Position numbers and translations under genes: made by a program. Below are positions 7,865-14,905 of a stretch of 16,746 bases of DNA, in pieces (the first letter of the stretch is position 1; each line of letters begins with the position of its first letter). The notes beneath the pieces are model-generated. The model saw only the letters and a list, made by a program, of their open reading frames with translations. It did no database searches and had not been told where the DNA came from. Origin of the DNA: JBIOUF01 sp044866695 (lineage in GTDB: Bacteria; Actinomycetota; Actinomycetes; Propionibacteriales; Nocardioidaceae). The stretch covers positions 1-16,746 of the forward strand of contig JBIOUF010000135.1 in assembly GCA_044866695.1 (NCBI GenBank). The letters are read 5' to 3'.

Positions 7865-7896
7865 GCACAAAAGTATAGGCGTGATTCAACTTGTGC
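7865..7896. promoter_or_regulatory. Candidate ROK operator
   Basis: In the divergent region between the ROK and transporter genes, GCACAA (7865-7870) and TTGTGC (7891-7896) form an exact inverted pair around a 20-bp AT-richer centre. The similarity can be extended as GCACAA(AA)GT against ACTTGTGC with a two-base offset. The centre contains TATACT on the minus strand (7877-7872), a good -10 box for the ROK gene. A repressor bound here would block both directions. This is pattern evidence only. Confidence 0.35.
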
Positions 7897-7925
7897 TTGC
7901 CATGGCGGCTACATATGTCTAGCGT
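7897..7925 (+). promoter_or_regulatory. Candidate promoter of the sugar operon
   Basis: TTGCCA (7897-7902) and TAGCGT (7920-7925) are separated by 17 nt, the usual spacing, and fit relaxed actinobacterial -35 and TAnnnT -10 boxes. Transcription would begin near 7932, about 30 nt before the small upstream ORF. The -35 box directly abuts the proposed operator arm at 7891-7896. Confidence 0.35.
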
Positions 7926-7960
7926 GCTGACAATTGCCGCCGAGCCCTCCGGAGGAACCC

Positions 7961-8014
7961 ATGCCGCGGACCCGATGCCGCCAGCCAGCGTGCCGCGCGA
8001 CCGGAGGCCGGTGA
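7961..8014 (+). CDS. Possible 17-residue leader peptide
   Basis: GGAGGA at 7951-7956, with GGAGG five bases before ATG 7961, is the best ribosome binding site in the region. It does not serve the frame of the sugar-binding protein but a separate 17-codon frame, MPRTRCRQPACRATGGR, whose TGA (8012-8014) shares its last base with the ATG of the binding-protein gene (TGATG). This arrangement fits translational coupling or a leader peptide. The peptide is arginine-rich with two cysteines and shows no known domain. The alternative is a fortuitous ORF. Confidence 0.4.
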   Translation: MPRTRCRQPACRATGGR

Positions 8015-9399
8015 TGAGCCGGCGGGCCGCCCGGTACGCCGCCGCGCCCGCCTTGGTGCTCGCGGCGAGCCTGGCCGGCTGCGGAGGCGACGACGGCGGC
8101 GGGGGCGACGGCGACTCCCTCACCGTGTGGATCCAGGAGGACCTGCCGGACCGCGTCCAGGCGACCCAGAAGATCGTCGACGCGTTCAGCGAGGACGCCG
8201 GCGTCGACGTCAAGCTGGTCCCGGTGGCCGAGGACCAGTTCCAGCAGCTGCTCACCTCCTCGGCGGCGGCGGGCGACCTGCCCGACGTCATCGGGGCCAT
8301 CTCCCTGCCGCAGGTGCGCACGATGTCCAGCAACGAGCTCATCGACACCGACGCCGTGGGCGAGGTGATGGGCGACCTCGGCGACGCGACGTTCTCCGAG
8401 AAGGCGCTCGAGCTCACCCGCGACGGCGACACCCAGCTGGCGATCCCGAGCGAGGCCTGGACACAGCTGCTCTACTACCGCACCGACCTGTTCGAGGAGG
8501 CCGGCCTGCAGCCCCCGGCGACGTACGACGACGTGCTCGCCGCGGCGGAGGCGCTGGACAGCAAGGACGTGGCCGGCTTCGTGGGGGCCACCGCCCCGGG
8601 GGACGCCTTCACCGAGCAGACCTTCGAGCACGTGGCGCTCGGCAACGGGTGCGAGCTGGTCGACGACGAGGGAGAGGTCACCTTGGACAGCGATGCCTGC
8701 GTGGAGGCGTTCGGCTTCTACGGCGACCTGATCGAGGACTACTCGGTCCCCGGCGCCCAGGACGTCGACACCACGCGGGCGTCGTACTTCGCGGGCAAGG
8801 CGGCGATGTTCATCTGGTCGACGTTCGTGCTCGACGAGATGGCCGGACTGCGCGACGACGCCAAGCCGACCTGCCCGCAGTGCAGCAAGGACCCGGCGTT
8901 CCTGGCCAAGAACACCGGCGTGGTCACCGCCCTCGAGGGGCCCGACGCCGAGGAGCCCGCGGTCTTCGGGGAGATCACGTCGTGGACCATCACCGCGGAC
9001 TCCGCGACCGACCAGGCCAAGGACTTCGTCACCTACATGATGAACGACGGGTACATCCCGTGGATCACCATCGCGCCCGAGGGAAAGGTGCCGGTCCGCA
9101 CCGGCCCTGAGGAGGGCAGCACCGAGTACTCCGACACGTGGGCCTCCCTGCCCGTCGGCGTGGACACCAAGGCGCCGCTGTCGGACTTCTACGCACCCGA
9201 GGTGCTCGACGCGCTGGCGAACGGCCCTCAGGAGCTGTCCCGCTGGGCCATCCCGCAGGGCCAGGGCGACCTGCTCGGCGCGCTGCAGGGCGAGCACCCG
9301 GTGGCGACCGCGGTCAACGAGGTGACCACCGGCGAGGACCCGCAGGAAGCCGCGGAGACCGCGGCCGAGACGGTCCGCGGCATCAAGGACTCGCTGTGA
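8014..9399 (+). CDS. ABC transporter sugar-binding lipoprotein (CUT1 type)
   Basis: A 461-residue extracytoplasmic binding protein. It begins with a basic N-terminus and a hydrophobic stretch ending in the lipobox LAGC, with Cys23 as the lipidation site, followed by a Gly/Asp linker. The body shows family-1 solute-binding hallmarks such as SLTVWIQEDLPDRVQATQKIVDAF, LPDVIGA, LLYYRTDLFEEAGLQPPATYDDVLAAAEAL, and TSWTITADSATDQAKDFVTYMM. Such proteins deliver oligosaccharides or glycosides to two permeases. ATG at 8014 is chosen over upstream in-frame starts because GGAGG (8003-8007) lies six bases before it and the signal peptide then has normal length; ATG 7975 in the same frame has no site. The stop overlaps the next GTG (GTGA). 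It is the first major gene of the operon. Confidence 0.93.
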   Translation: MSRRAARYAAAPALVLAASLAGCGGDDGGGGDGDSLTVWIQEDLPDRVQATQKIVDAFSEDAGVDVKLVPVAEDQFQQLLTSSAAAGDLPDVIGAISLPQVRTMSSNELIDTDAVGEVMGDLGDATFSEKALELTRDGDTQLAIPSEAWTQLLYYRTDLFEEAGLQPPATYDDVLAAAEALDSKDVAGFVGATAPGDAFTEQTFEHVALGNGCELVDDEGEVTLDSDACVEAFGFYGDLIEDYSVPGAQDVDTTRASYFAGKAAMFIWSTFVLDEMAGLRDDAKPTCPQCSKDPAFLAKNTGVVTALEGPDAEEPAVFGEITSWTITADSATDQAKDFVTYMMNDGYIPWITIAPEGKVPVRTGPEEGSTEYSDTWASLPVGVDTKAPLSDFYAPEVLDALANGPQELSRWAIPQGQGDLLGALQGEHPVATAVNEVTTGEDPQEAAETAAETVRGIKDSL

Positions 9400-10400
9400 C
9401 CGGCCCCCGAGGCACCTCGACCGCCACCCAGGAACGGCCGCCCGCCACCGGCCGGGGTCGCCGCAGCGCGACGCCGGGGGCCAGGCAGGACGCGCGCATC
9501 GGGCTCGCCCTGATCTCCCCGACCGTGGTCATCGTCGTCGTCGTGGTGGTGCTGCCCGTCCTGTGGACGGTGGCGCTGGCCTTCCAGCACGTCCGGCTGC
9601 TCAACATCCGCAGCACGGGCATCTTCGGCGACTACAACGTGGACAACTTCACCGACGTCCTCACCTCGCCGGGCTTCGTCGACGCCCTGGTCACCACGCT
9701 GTTCTACTCGGTCTTCGGCACGGCCGGGGCGATCGGGGTCGGTCTGGTGGCCGCCCTGGCGCTGCGCAAGCGCTTCCGGGGCCGGGGGCTGGTCCGCGCG
9801 GCGCTGCTGCTGCCGTACGTCGCACCGGTGGTGGCGGCGACGTTCGTGTGGAAGACCCTGCTGAACCCGCAGTTCGGCCTGGTGAACCACTGGGGCACGA
9901 CGGTCTTCGGCTGGGACGACCCGGTCGCCTTCCTGACCACCCGGTCCCAGGACGTGAGCATCCTCGGCATCGACTTCTCCGTGCCCATCGCGCTGCTCAC
10001 CGTGATCGCGTTCGAGGCCTGGCGCTCGTTCCCCTTCGCGTTCCTGTTCCTCACCGCGCGGCTGGAGGCGATGCCGGACACGCTGGAGGAGGCCGCCCAG
10101 GTCGACGGCGCCAGCATCACCCAGCGGTTCCGGCACATCGTGCTGCCCCAGCTGCTGCCCACGATCGCCGTCCTGAGCGTGCTGCGGTTCATCTGGACGT
10201 TCAACAACTTCGACGACATCTACCTGCTGACCGGCGGCGGAGCCGGCACCCAGGTGGTCGCGGTGCGGGTCTACGACTACCTCACCGCCCGCGGCGACAT
10301 CGGCGCCGCGGCCGCCCAGGCCCTGGTCCTGGCCGTGATCCTGGGCGTCCTGGTCACGATCTACCTCAAGCTGTTCGGCCGTCCGGAGGAGCTGGTGTGA
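9396..10400 (+). CDS. ABC sugar permease, MalF-like
   Basis: A 334-residue inner-membrane permease of the CUT1 class. After a Thr/Arg-rich cytoplasmic tail of about 38 residues, the first membrane helix is LALISPTVVIVVVVVVLPVLWTVALAF. The binding-protein-dependent transport domain follows, with the cytoplasmic EAA loop EEAAQVDGASITQRFRHIVLPQLLP (about residues 230-255) that docks on the ATPase. GTG at 9396 overlaps the previous TGA, with AGGA at 9386-9389 as ribosome binding site. It pairs with the permease encoded at 10459. The stop overlaps a 21-codon ORF in another frame. Confidence 0.93.
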   Translation: MTGPRGTSTATQERPPATGRGRRSATPGARQDARIGLALISPTVVIVVVVVVLPVLWTVALAFQHVRLLNIRSTGIFGDYNVDNFTDVLTSPGFVDALVTTLFYSVFGTAGAIGVGLVAALALRKRFRGRGLVRAALLLPYVAPVVAATFVWKTLLNPQFGLVNHWGTTVFGWDDPVAFLTTRSQDVSILGIDFSVPIALLTVIAFEAWRSFPFAFLFLTARLEAMPDTLEEAAQVDGASITQRFRHIVLPQLLPTIAVLSVLRFIWTFNNFDDIYLLTGGGAGTQVVAVRVYDYLTARGDIGAAAAQALVLAVILGVLVTIYLKLFGRPEELV

Positions 10401-10462
10401 GCGAGCAGAGCCGAGCGACCATCCCGCCCACCACCCCGACCGGAATGGGGTCACGCAGATGA
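10397..10462 (+). CDS. Possible 21-residue coupling ORF between permeases
   Basis: GTG at 10397 overlaps the permease stop (GTGA) and has a strong site GGAGGAG at 10385-10391 with 5-nt spacing. The frame runs 21 codons (VSEQSRATIPPTTPTG, then MGSRR) and its TGA overlaps the ATG of the second permease (ATGA, 10459-10462). The second permease has only a weak site of its own, so ribosomes finishing this ORF may restart there. The composition (Thr/Pro, then Arg-Arg) is that of a permease N-terminal tail, so it could also be the original N-terminus of the second permease detached by a frameshift or a sequencing error. Confidence 0.4.
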   Translation: MSEQSRATIPPTTPTGMGSRR

Positions 10463-11325
10463 GCCGACACACCTTCGAGAACCGCCTCTTCGCGGTGGTG
10501 CGGCCGGTGACGATCGTGCTGCTGCTGCTGGCGGCGGTGTTCCCCTTCTACTACATGGTGCTGCTGTCCTTCAAGCCGCTGGACGCCATGCTGACCGACC
10601 CCGGGGATCTCTGGGTCGGGCCGTCGGAGTGGGACTGGAGCACCTACGGCGAGGTGCTCAAGCCCGTCGAGGACGGCGGGCAGGGGTTCCTCACCTTCAT
10701 CCGCAACAGCATGCTGGTCGCCGTCGGCACCGTGCTGCTGTCGCTGCTGGCGGCGATCCCGGGCGCGTACGCGGTCAGCCGCCTGGAGTTCTTCGGCCGC
10801 CGGCAGGTCAGCGCGCTGTTCCTCGGCGTCTACTTCTTCCCTGCCATCCTGCTGGCCGTCCCGCTGTTCGTCTTCTACACCCGGATCGGGCTGCGCGGAC
10901 AGCTGGTGGGGCTGCTCGTGGTGTACGTCGCCCAGGTGGCCGCGGTGTCGATCTACACGCTGCGCAACTACTTCGACACCATCCCGGCCAGCCTGGAGGA
11001 GGCCGCCGCGATCGACGGATGCACCCGGCTGCAGGGGATGCGGCACGTGGCACTGCCGCTGGCCATGCCGGCGATCGTCTCCAACGGCCTGTTCATCTTC
11101 ATGATCGCGTGGAACGAGTTCCTGTTCGCCCTGCTGTTCCTGGTCGAGAACCGCGACAACTGGACGGTGTCCCTGGGCCTCTCCCAGCTGTCCGGCAGCA
11201 TCGAGGTGCCGACCACGGTGCTGATGGCCGGGTCGGTGATCCTGACGCTGCCCATCATCGTCTTGTTCTTCTTCTCCGAGAAATGGCTGGCCGGGGGCCT
11301 GACCGCCGGGGCCGAGAAGGGGTAG
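10459..11325 (+). CDS. ABC sugar permease, MalG-like
   Basis: A 288-residue second CUT1 permease, starting MSRHTFENRLFAVVRPVTIVLLLL, with FPFYYMVLLSFKP after the first helix, as is usual for MalG-type subunits. The EAA loop is IPASLEEAAAIDGCTRLQGMRHVALPLAMPAI (about residues 173-204). The C-terminus is FFFSEKWLAGGLTAGAEKG, typical of the subfamily. ATG 10459 lacks a good Shine-Dalgarno site and overlaps the stop of a 21-codon ORF. Together with the MalF-like subunit it forms the membrane channel; an ATPase must come from elsewhere. Confidence 0.93.
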   Translation: MSRHTFENRLFAVVRPVTIVLLLLAAVFPFYYMVLLSFKPLDAMLTDPGDLWVGPSEWDWSTYGEVLKPVEDGGQGFLTFIRNSMLVAVGTVLLSLLAAIPGAYAVSRLEFFGRRQVSALFLGVYFFPAILLAVPLFVFYTRIGLRGQLVGLLVVYVAQVAAVSIYTLRNYFDTIPASLEEAAAIDGCTRLQGMRHVALPLAMPAIVSNGLFIFMIAWNEFLFALLFLVENRDNWTVSLGLSQLSGSIEVPTTVLMAGSVILTLPIIVLFFFSEKWLAGGLTAGAEKG

Positions 11326-11333
11326 GACCAGGC

Positions 11334-12395
11334 GTGCCACAGGTCGTCTCCTTCCGGGCGCCCCGCGACGTCGCGCTCGTCGACTGCGAGGAGCAGCCGC
11401 TGCAGCCCGGAAGCGTGCGGGTGCGGACCTGGTACTCCGGCATCTCGGCGGGCACCGAGCTCACGGCGTACCGCGGCTCGAACCCCTACCTGACCGGCAC
11501 CTGGGACCCGGGCCGGCGACTGTTCGTGACCGGCACGCCGACTCACCGCTACCCCGTCATCGGCTGGGGGTACTCCGAGGTCGGCGCGGTGGTCGAGACC
11601 GCGGACGACGTCGACCCCGCCGCGGGGCCGCGCCCGGGAGAGGTGGTCTACGGCATCTGGGGGCACCGCAGCGACGCAGTGCTGCCCGCGGCCTCGGTCT
11701 CCGGCCGCACCCTGCCCGCCGGCGCCGACCCGCTACAGGGCGTCTTCGCCAGGGTCGGCGCCATCGCCTTGAACGCAGTGCTGGCCGCGGACGCGCGGCT
11801 GGGCGACCGCGTCGTGGTGTTCGGCCAGGGCGTGATCGGTCTGCTGGCCACCAGGCTGGCGGTGCTCGCCGGCACCGAGGTCGCCGCAGTCGACGCGCAC
11901 CCGGACCGGTTGGAGGCGGCCCGGGCGATGGGCGCGGCCGAGACGATCCCGGCCGGTGTCGACGGCGGAGCGGGGGCCGCCGTGCGAGCGTGGACCGGTG
12001 GCGGCGCGGACTCGGCGATCGAGCTGAGCGGCAGCTACCACGCTCTGCACGAGGCGACCCGGGCGGTCGTCGTGGACGGCACCGTCGTGGCGTCGGGCTT
12101 CTACCAGGGCGGGGCCGAGCCGCTGCGGCTCGGCGAGGAGTTCCACCACAACCGCGTGCGGATCCTCGCCAGCCAGATCTCCGGGACCCCGCTGGCGCTG
12201 GGCCCGAGGTGGGACCAGGCGCGGCTGGTGTCGGTGTTCATGGACCAGGTGGCCCGCGGCCGGGTCGACGTCCTCGGCCTGGTCACCGACGTGGTCGCGG
12301 CCGCGGATGTCGCCACCGCGTTCCGGCGGCTGGACGCCGGCGACCCGGACACGTTGCAGGTGGTCCTCCGCTTCGACGCGGCCCCACCCCGATGA
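11334..12395 (+). CDS. MDR-superfamily dehydrogenase, YcjQ-like (possible glycoside 3-dehydrogenase)
   Basis: A 353-residue medium-chain dehydrogenase. The nucleotide-binding fold is at VVVFGQGVIGLLATRLAVLAG (about residues 159-179), followed by VDAHPDRLEAARAMGA. The usual zinc-enzyme motifs are missing: the C-G-x-C-G-x-D segment is YSGISAGTELTAYRG (about 36-50), GHE is replaced by IGWGYSEVG, and the four-Cys structural zinc loop is absent; only one Cys is visible. From memory E. coli YcjQ, which oxidises C3 of gulosides, shares the GTE-x-x-x-(F/Y)R segment and the late (E)xHxN(N/R)x+I...PRW pattern (here EEFHHNRVRI and GPRW). GTG 11334 follows the permease by 8 nt, with AGGA at 11324-11327. 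The ATGA overlap with the next gene suggests coupling. A YcjQ-like role is inference from motifs and context. Confidence 0.8.
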   Translation: MPQVVSFRAPRDVALVDCEEQPLQPGSVRVRTWYSGISAGTELTAYRGSNPYLTGTWDPGRRLFVTGTPTHRYPVIGWGYSEVGAVVETADDVDPAAGPRPGEVVYGIWGHRSDAVLPAASVSGRTLPAGADPLQGVFARVGAIALNAVLAADARLGDRVVVFGQGVIGLLATRLAVLAGTEVAAVDAHPDRLEAARAMGAAETIPAGVDGGAGAAVRAWTGGGADSAIELSGSYHALHEATRAVVVDGTVVASGFYQGGAEPLRLGEEFHHNRVRILASQISGTPLALGPRWDQARLVSVFMDQVARGRVDVLGLVTDVVAAADVATAFRRLDAGDPDTLQVVLRFDAAPPR

Positions 12396-13501
12396 CCGTC
12401 CGTTGGTCGCCGCCGAGCGGCGAGCCCTCGCCGAGCCCGGACCCCGGGCCCCGGTTCCCCGAGGACCGCGGTGGCGTCGCGATCCTCGGCTGCGGGACGA
12501 TCGCGCACACCGCGCACCTGCCCGCCTACCAGCAGTACGGCGTCGAGGTCGTCGGGGTGTGGAGCCGGTCGCCGCGGACGACGGCGGACACGCGGACCCG
12601 CTTCCCGTTCGTCCCGGGCGTGTACGGCGACGTGGCCGAGCTGCTCGCCGACCCGCGCGTGCGCATCGTCGACGTCGCCACCGGTCCCGGCGTACGCCTG
12701 GACTTCGTCGAGGCCGCGGTCGACGCGGGCAAGCACGTCCTGGCCCAGAAGCCCCTGCTCACCGACGCCGCGGAGCTCCCCCGGGTCGAGGCCCTGGCCA
12801 GGCGGGCCGCCGAAGCAGGGCTCCGCGTCGCGGTGAACCACAACGGCCGCTGGGCCCCGCCCTGGCGGCTGGCCACGCTGCTGATGCGCGACGGGGCGAT
12901 CGGCCGGGTGGTCGGGGTGACACACCTGCACGACAAGCCGCTGCCCCCGCTGGCCGGGACGCCCTTCGACGCCGTGCCGCACATGCTGCTCACCGACTAC
13001 CTGGTGCACTGGGTCGACATCACCTGTTGCTGGCTGGAGGACGCCGGCGTCGAGGCCGTCGCCGCCCGGGACTCGCGGGTTCCCGGCCAGCCCCCCGAGG
13101 CGCAGAACCCCTGGTCGGCGGCGGTCGACCTGGCCTGCGCCGACGGCGCCTCGGCCACCATCCGGGTCGTGGGCGACGTCCGGGCCAGCACGCCGGGATG
13201 CCCGTTCTGGGTGCACGGCACCACCGGCACCCTGCGCGGCAGCGTGCTGGGCGGGTCCGACCGGCTCTCCCTGGACGTCGACGGCGCCGTGACGGACCTG
13301 CCGCTGCGCGGCGCCTGGTTCGTCGACGGCTTCGCCGGGGCCATGGGCGAGCTGATGTGCGCCGTCGCCGAGGGGCGCGAGCCGGAGAACTCCACGGTCT
13401 CGGCGCTCGGGTCGGCGCGGGTCGCGCTGGCCGCACGGGAGTCCGCCGAGCGCGGTGGCGTCCCGGTGCCGGTCCTCGTCGACGAGCCGGTGCCACGGTG
13501 A
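12392..13501 (+). CDS. Gfo/Idh/MocA oxidoreductase (possible glycoside 3-reductase)
   Basis: A 369-residue NAD(P)-dependent oxidoreductase. The Rossmann motif is VAILGCGTIAHTAHLPAY (from residue 29), preceded by a Pro/Ser-rich extension of about 28 residues that is unusual. The family E-K-P motif appears as Q-K-P (Gln119-Lys120-Pro121), a common variant in sugar oxidoreductases, with Lys120 the likely catalytic lysine. The second part contains DYLVHWVDI, giving the expected His206-x-x-Asp209 pair. The family oxidises or reduces hydroxyls of sugars and inositols; in the ycj locus of E. coli the equivalent enzyme YcjS acts at C3 of glucosides. ATG 12392 overlaps the preceding stop and has no clear ribosome binding site, so translation is probably coupled. 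The next gene overlaps by GTGA. Confidence 0.88.
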   Translation: MTVRWSPPSGEPSPSPDPGPRFPEDRGGVAILGCGTIAHTAHLPAYQQYGVEVVGVWSRSPRTTADTRTRFPFVPGVYGDVAELLADPRVRIVDVATGPGVRLDFVEAAVDAGKHVLAQKPLLTDAAELPRVEALARRAAEAGLRVAVNHNGRWAPPWRLATLLMRDGAIGRVVGVTHLHDKPLPPLAGTPFDAVPHMLLTDYLVHWVDITCCWLEDAGVEAVAARDSRVPGQPPEAQNPWSAAVDLACADGASATIRVVGDVRASTPGCPFWVHGTTGTLRGSVLGGSDRLSLDVDGAVTDLPLRGAWFVDGFAGAMGELMCAVAEGREPENSTVSALGSARVALAARESAERGGVPVPVLVDEPVPR

Positions 13502-14862
13502 CCTTCACCGAACTGGGCCAGGTCGCCGTCGACCCCGCGCGGGCCCGGGTCTACGCCGAGGGCTGGCAGAGCTGGAGCCCGACCCGGTGGCACACCGCCG
13601 GTGCACCGGCACACCGGCCGGCCGCCGGCTGGCAGCACACGATGCGGTTCCGGCCGGGCACCGAGCTGCCGGCCGACGAGCGGACCGTTCAGGCGGAGGG
13701 GCTGCTCGTGGTCGACCCGGGGACCGGCGAACCGGCACGTTGGTTCGGCGTCCCCGACGCCAGCACCGAGGTGGCGACCCTGCGGGCGGCCTGGGCCGGG
13801 GACCGGGTGCTGGTCTCCGGCGACGGGCGGCCGGCGACCGGCGCCGCGCGCGACGGGGAGGCCGCGTTGGCCGCGTTCGGCGACACCTTCGCCGCGGCCG
13901 CCCGTCCCCCCCTCGTCGGGCCACTTCGACCGGCCCCCCGGGTGTGGTGCTCCTGGTACCGCTACTTCGTCGACGTCACCGCGGCCGACATCGAGGAGAA
14001 CCTCGCCGCGCTGGACGCCCACGACCTGCCCGCCGACGTGGTGCAGGTCGACGACGGCTGGAGCCTCGGCCTCGGGGAGTGGCTGCGCCCGGCCGACGGG
14101 TTCCCCGACCTGGCCCGGCTGGTGGACAGGGTCCGGGCCACCGGCAGGCGGGCCGGGCTCTGGCTGGCGCCGTTCCTGGTCGGGGTGGACACCGACCTGG
14201 CCCGCCGGCACCCCGACTGGCTGGTCGGCGACGCCGGCCACAACTGGGGCCAGGACCTCGCCGGGCTCGACCTCACCCATCCCGGCGTGCGGGAGCTGCT
14301 CGCCACCGCGGTGCGGCGGCTGCGCGCGATCGGCGTGGGCTACCTCAAGCTGGACTTCCTGTACGCCGGCGCGCTGCCGGGACGCCGGCACACGGAGCTG
14401 AGCCCGGTCGCGGCGTACCGTTCCGGGCTGGAGCTGCTCCGCGAGGCCGCCGGGCCGGACACCTATCTGCTCGGCTGCGGCGCCCCCATCCTGCCGAGCG
14501 TCGGCCTGGTCGACGCGATGCGGGTCTCGCCGGACACGTTCCACGAGGGCGGCCAGGACGGGTCGACCGGCCTGCGCGGCCGGATGTCGCTGGCCGCGCG
14601 CGCCTGGCAGCACGGTCGCCTGTGGGCCAACGACCCCGACTGCCTGGTGGCCCGGCCGTCGTACCGGCTCCGCGAGCGGTGGGCGGAGACGGTCGGCACC
14701 TTCGGAGGGCTGCGCTCCTGCTCCGACCGGGTCGCCGAGCTCGACGACTGGGGCCTCGAGGCGACCCGCCGGCTGCTGTCCAGCCCGCCGCCGAACGGTC
14801 CGTTCGCCGAGGAGGTGGTCCGGCACGGCGCCCGGGTCTCCGCCGAGGAGCCCGGCCGGTGA
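13498..14862 (+). CDS. GH36-like alpha-galactosidase
   Basis: A 454-residue glycoside hydrolase of clan GH-D type without a signal peptide, so cytoplasmic. The catalytic TIM barrel starts at WCSWYRYFVDVTAADIEENL (residues 150 onward), with QVDDGW (Asp185-Asp186) in a substrate-binding strand, GLWLAPFLVG, then YLKLDFLYAG, in which Asp286 is the probable nucleophile, and DAMRVSPDTF, in which Asp346 is the probable acid/base. The N-terminal 145 residues (with EGWQSWSPTRW) are a reduced beta-sandwich; canonical GH36 enzymes are about 700 residues, so this is a short form. The expected reaction is retaining hydrolysis of terminal alpha-galactosides, though related alpha-glycosides are possible. 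GTG 13498 overlaps the preceding stop. Its position between oxidoreductase and phosphorylase genes implies action on the imported or C3-modified glycoside. Confidence 0.85.
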   Translation: MTFTELGQVAVDPARARVYAEGWQSWSPTRWHTAGAPAHRPAAGWQHTMRFRPGTELPADERTVQAEGLLVVDPGTGEPARWFGVPDASTEVATLRAAWAGDRVLVSGDGRPATGAARDGEAALAAFGDTFAAAARPPLVGPLRPAPRVWCSWYRYFVDVTAADIEENLAALDAHDLPADVVQVDDGWSLGLGEWLRPADGFPDLARLVDRVRATGRRAGLWLAPFLVGVDTDLARRHPDWLVGDAGHNWGQDLAGLDLTHPGVRELLATAVRRLRAIGVGYLKLDFLYAGALPGRRHTELSPVAAYRSGLELLREAAGPDTYLLGCGAPILPSVGLVDAMRVSPDTFHEGGQDGSTGLRGRMSLAARAWQHGRLWANDPDCLVARPSYRLRERWAETVGTFGGLRSCSDRVAELDDWGLEATRRLLSSPPPNGPFAEEVVRHGARVSAEEPGR

Positions 14863-14905
14863 CCCGGCCCGTGACCCCGCCGGTGACCCCGCCGGTGACC
14901 CGATC
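14859..14905 (+). repeat. 12-bp tandem repeat carrying four GTG codons
   Basis: Units of the form GTGACCC(C/G)G(C/A)C(C/G) recur from 14859, 14871, 14883 and 14895, encoding V-T-(R/P)-P repeats at the very start of the phosphorylase gene. Each unit begins with a potential GTG start in the same frame. Gain or loss of a unit would keep the frame but change the N-terminus and the distance from the GAGGAG site. Confidence 0.75.

Noticed and set aside
7891..8013. Upstream TTG start for the binding-protein gene, adding 41 residues
   Set aside because: It would begin inside the divergent promoter region, place the lipoprotein signal peptide in the interior of the protein, and has no suitable ribosome binding site.
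14859..14905. Phase-variable frameshifting tract
   Set aside because: The unit is 12 bp, a multiple of three, so changes in copy number would not shift the frame.
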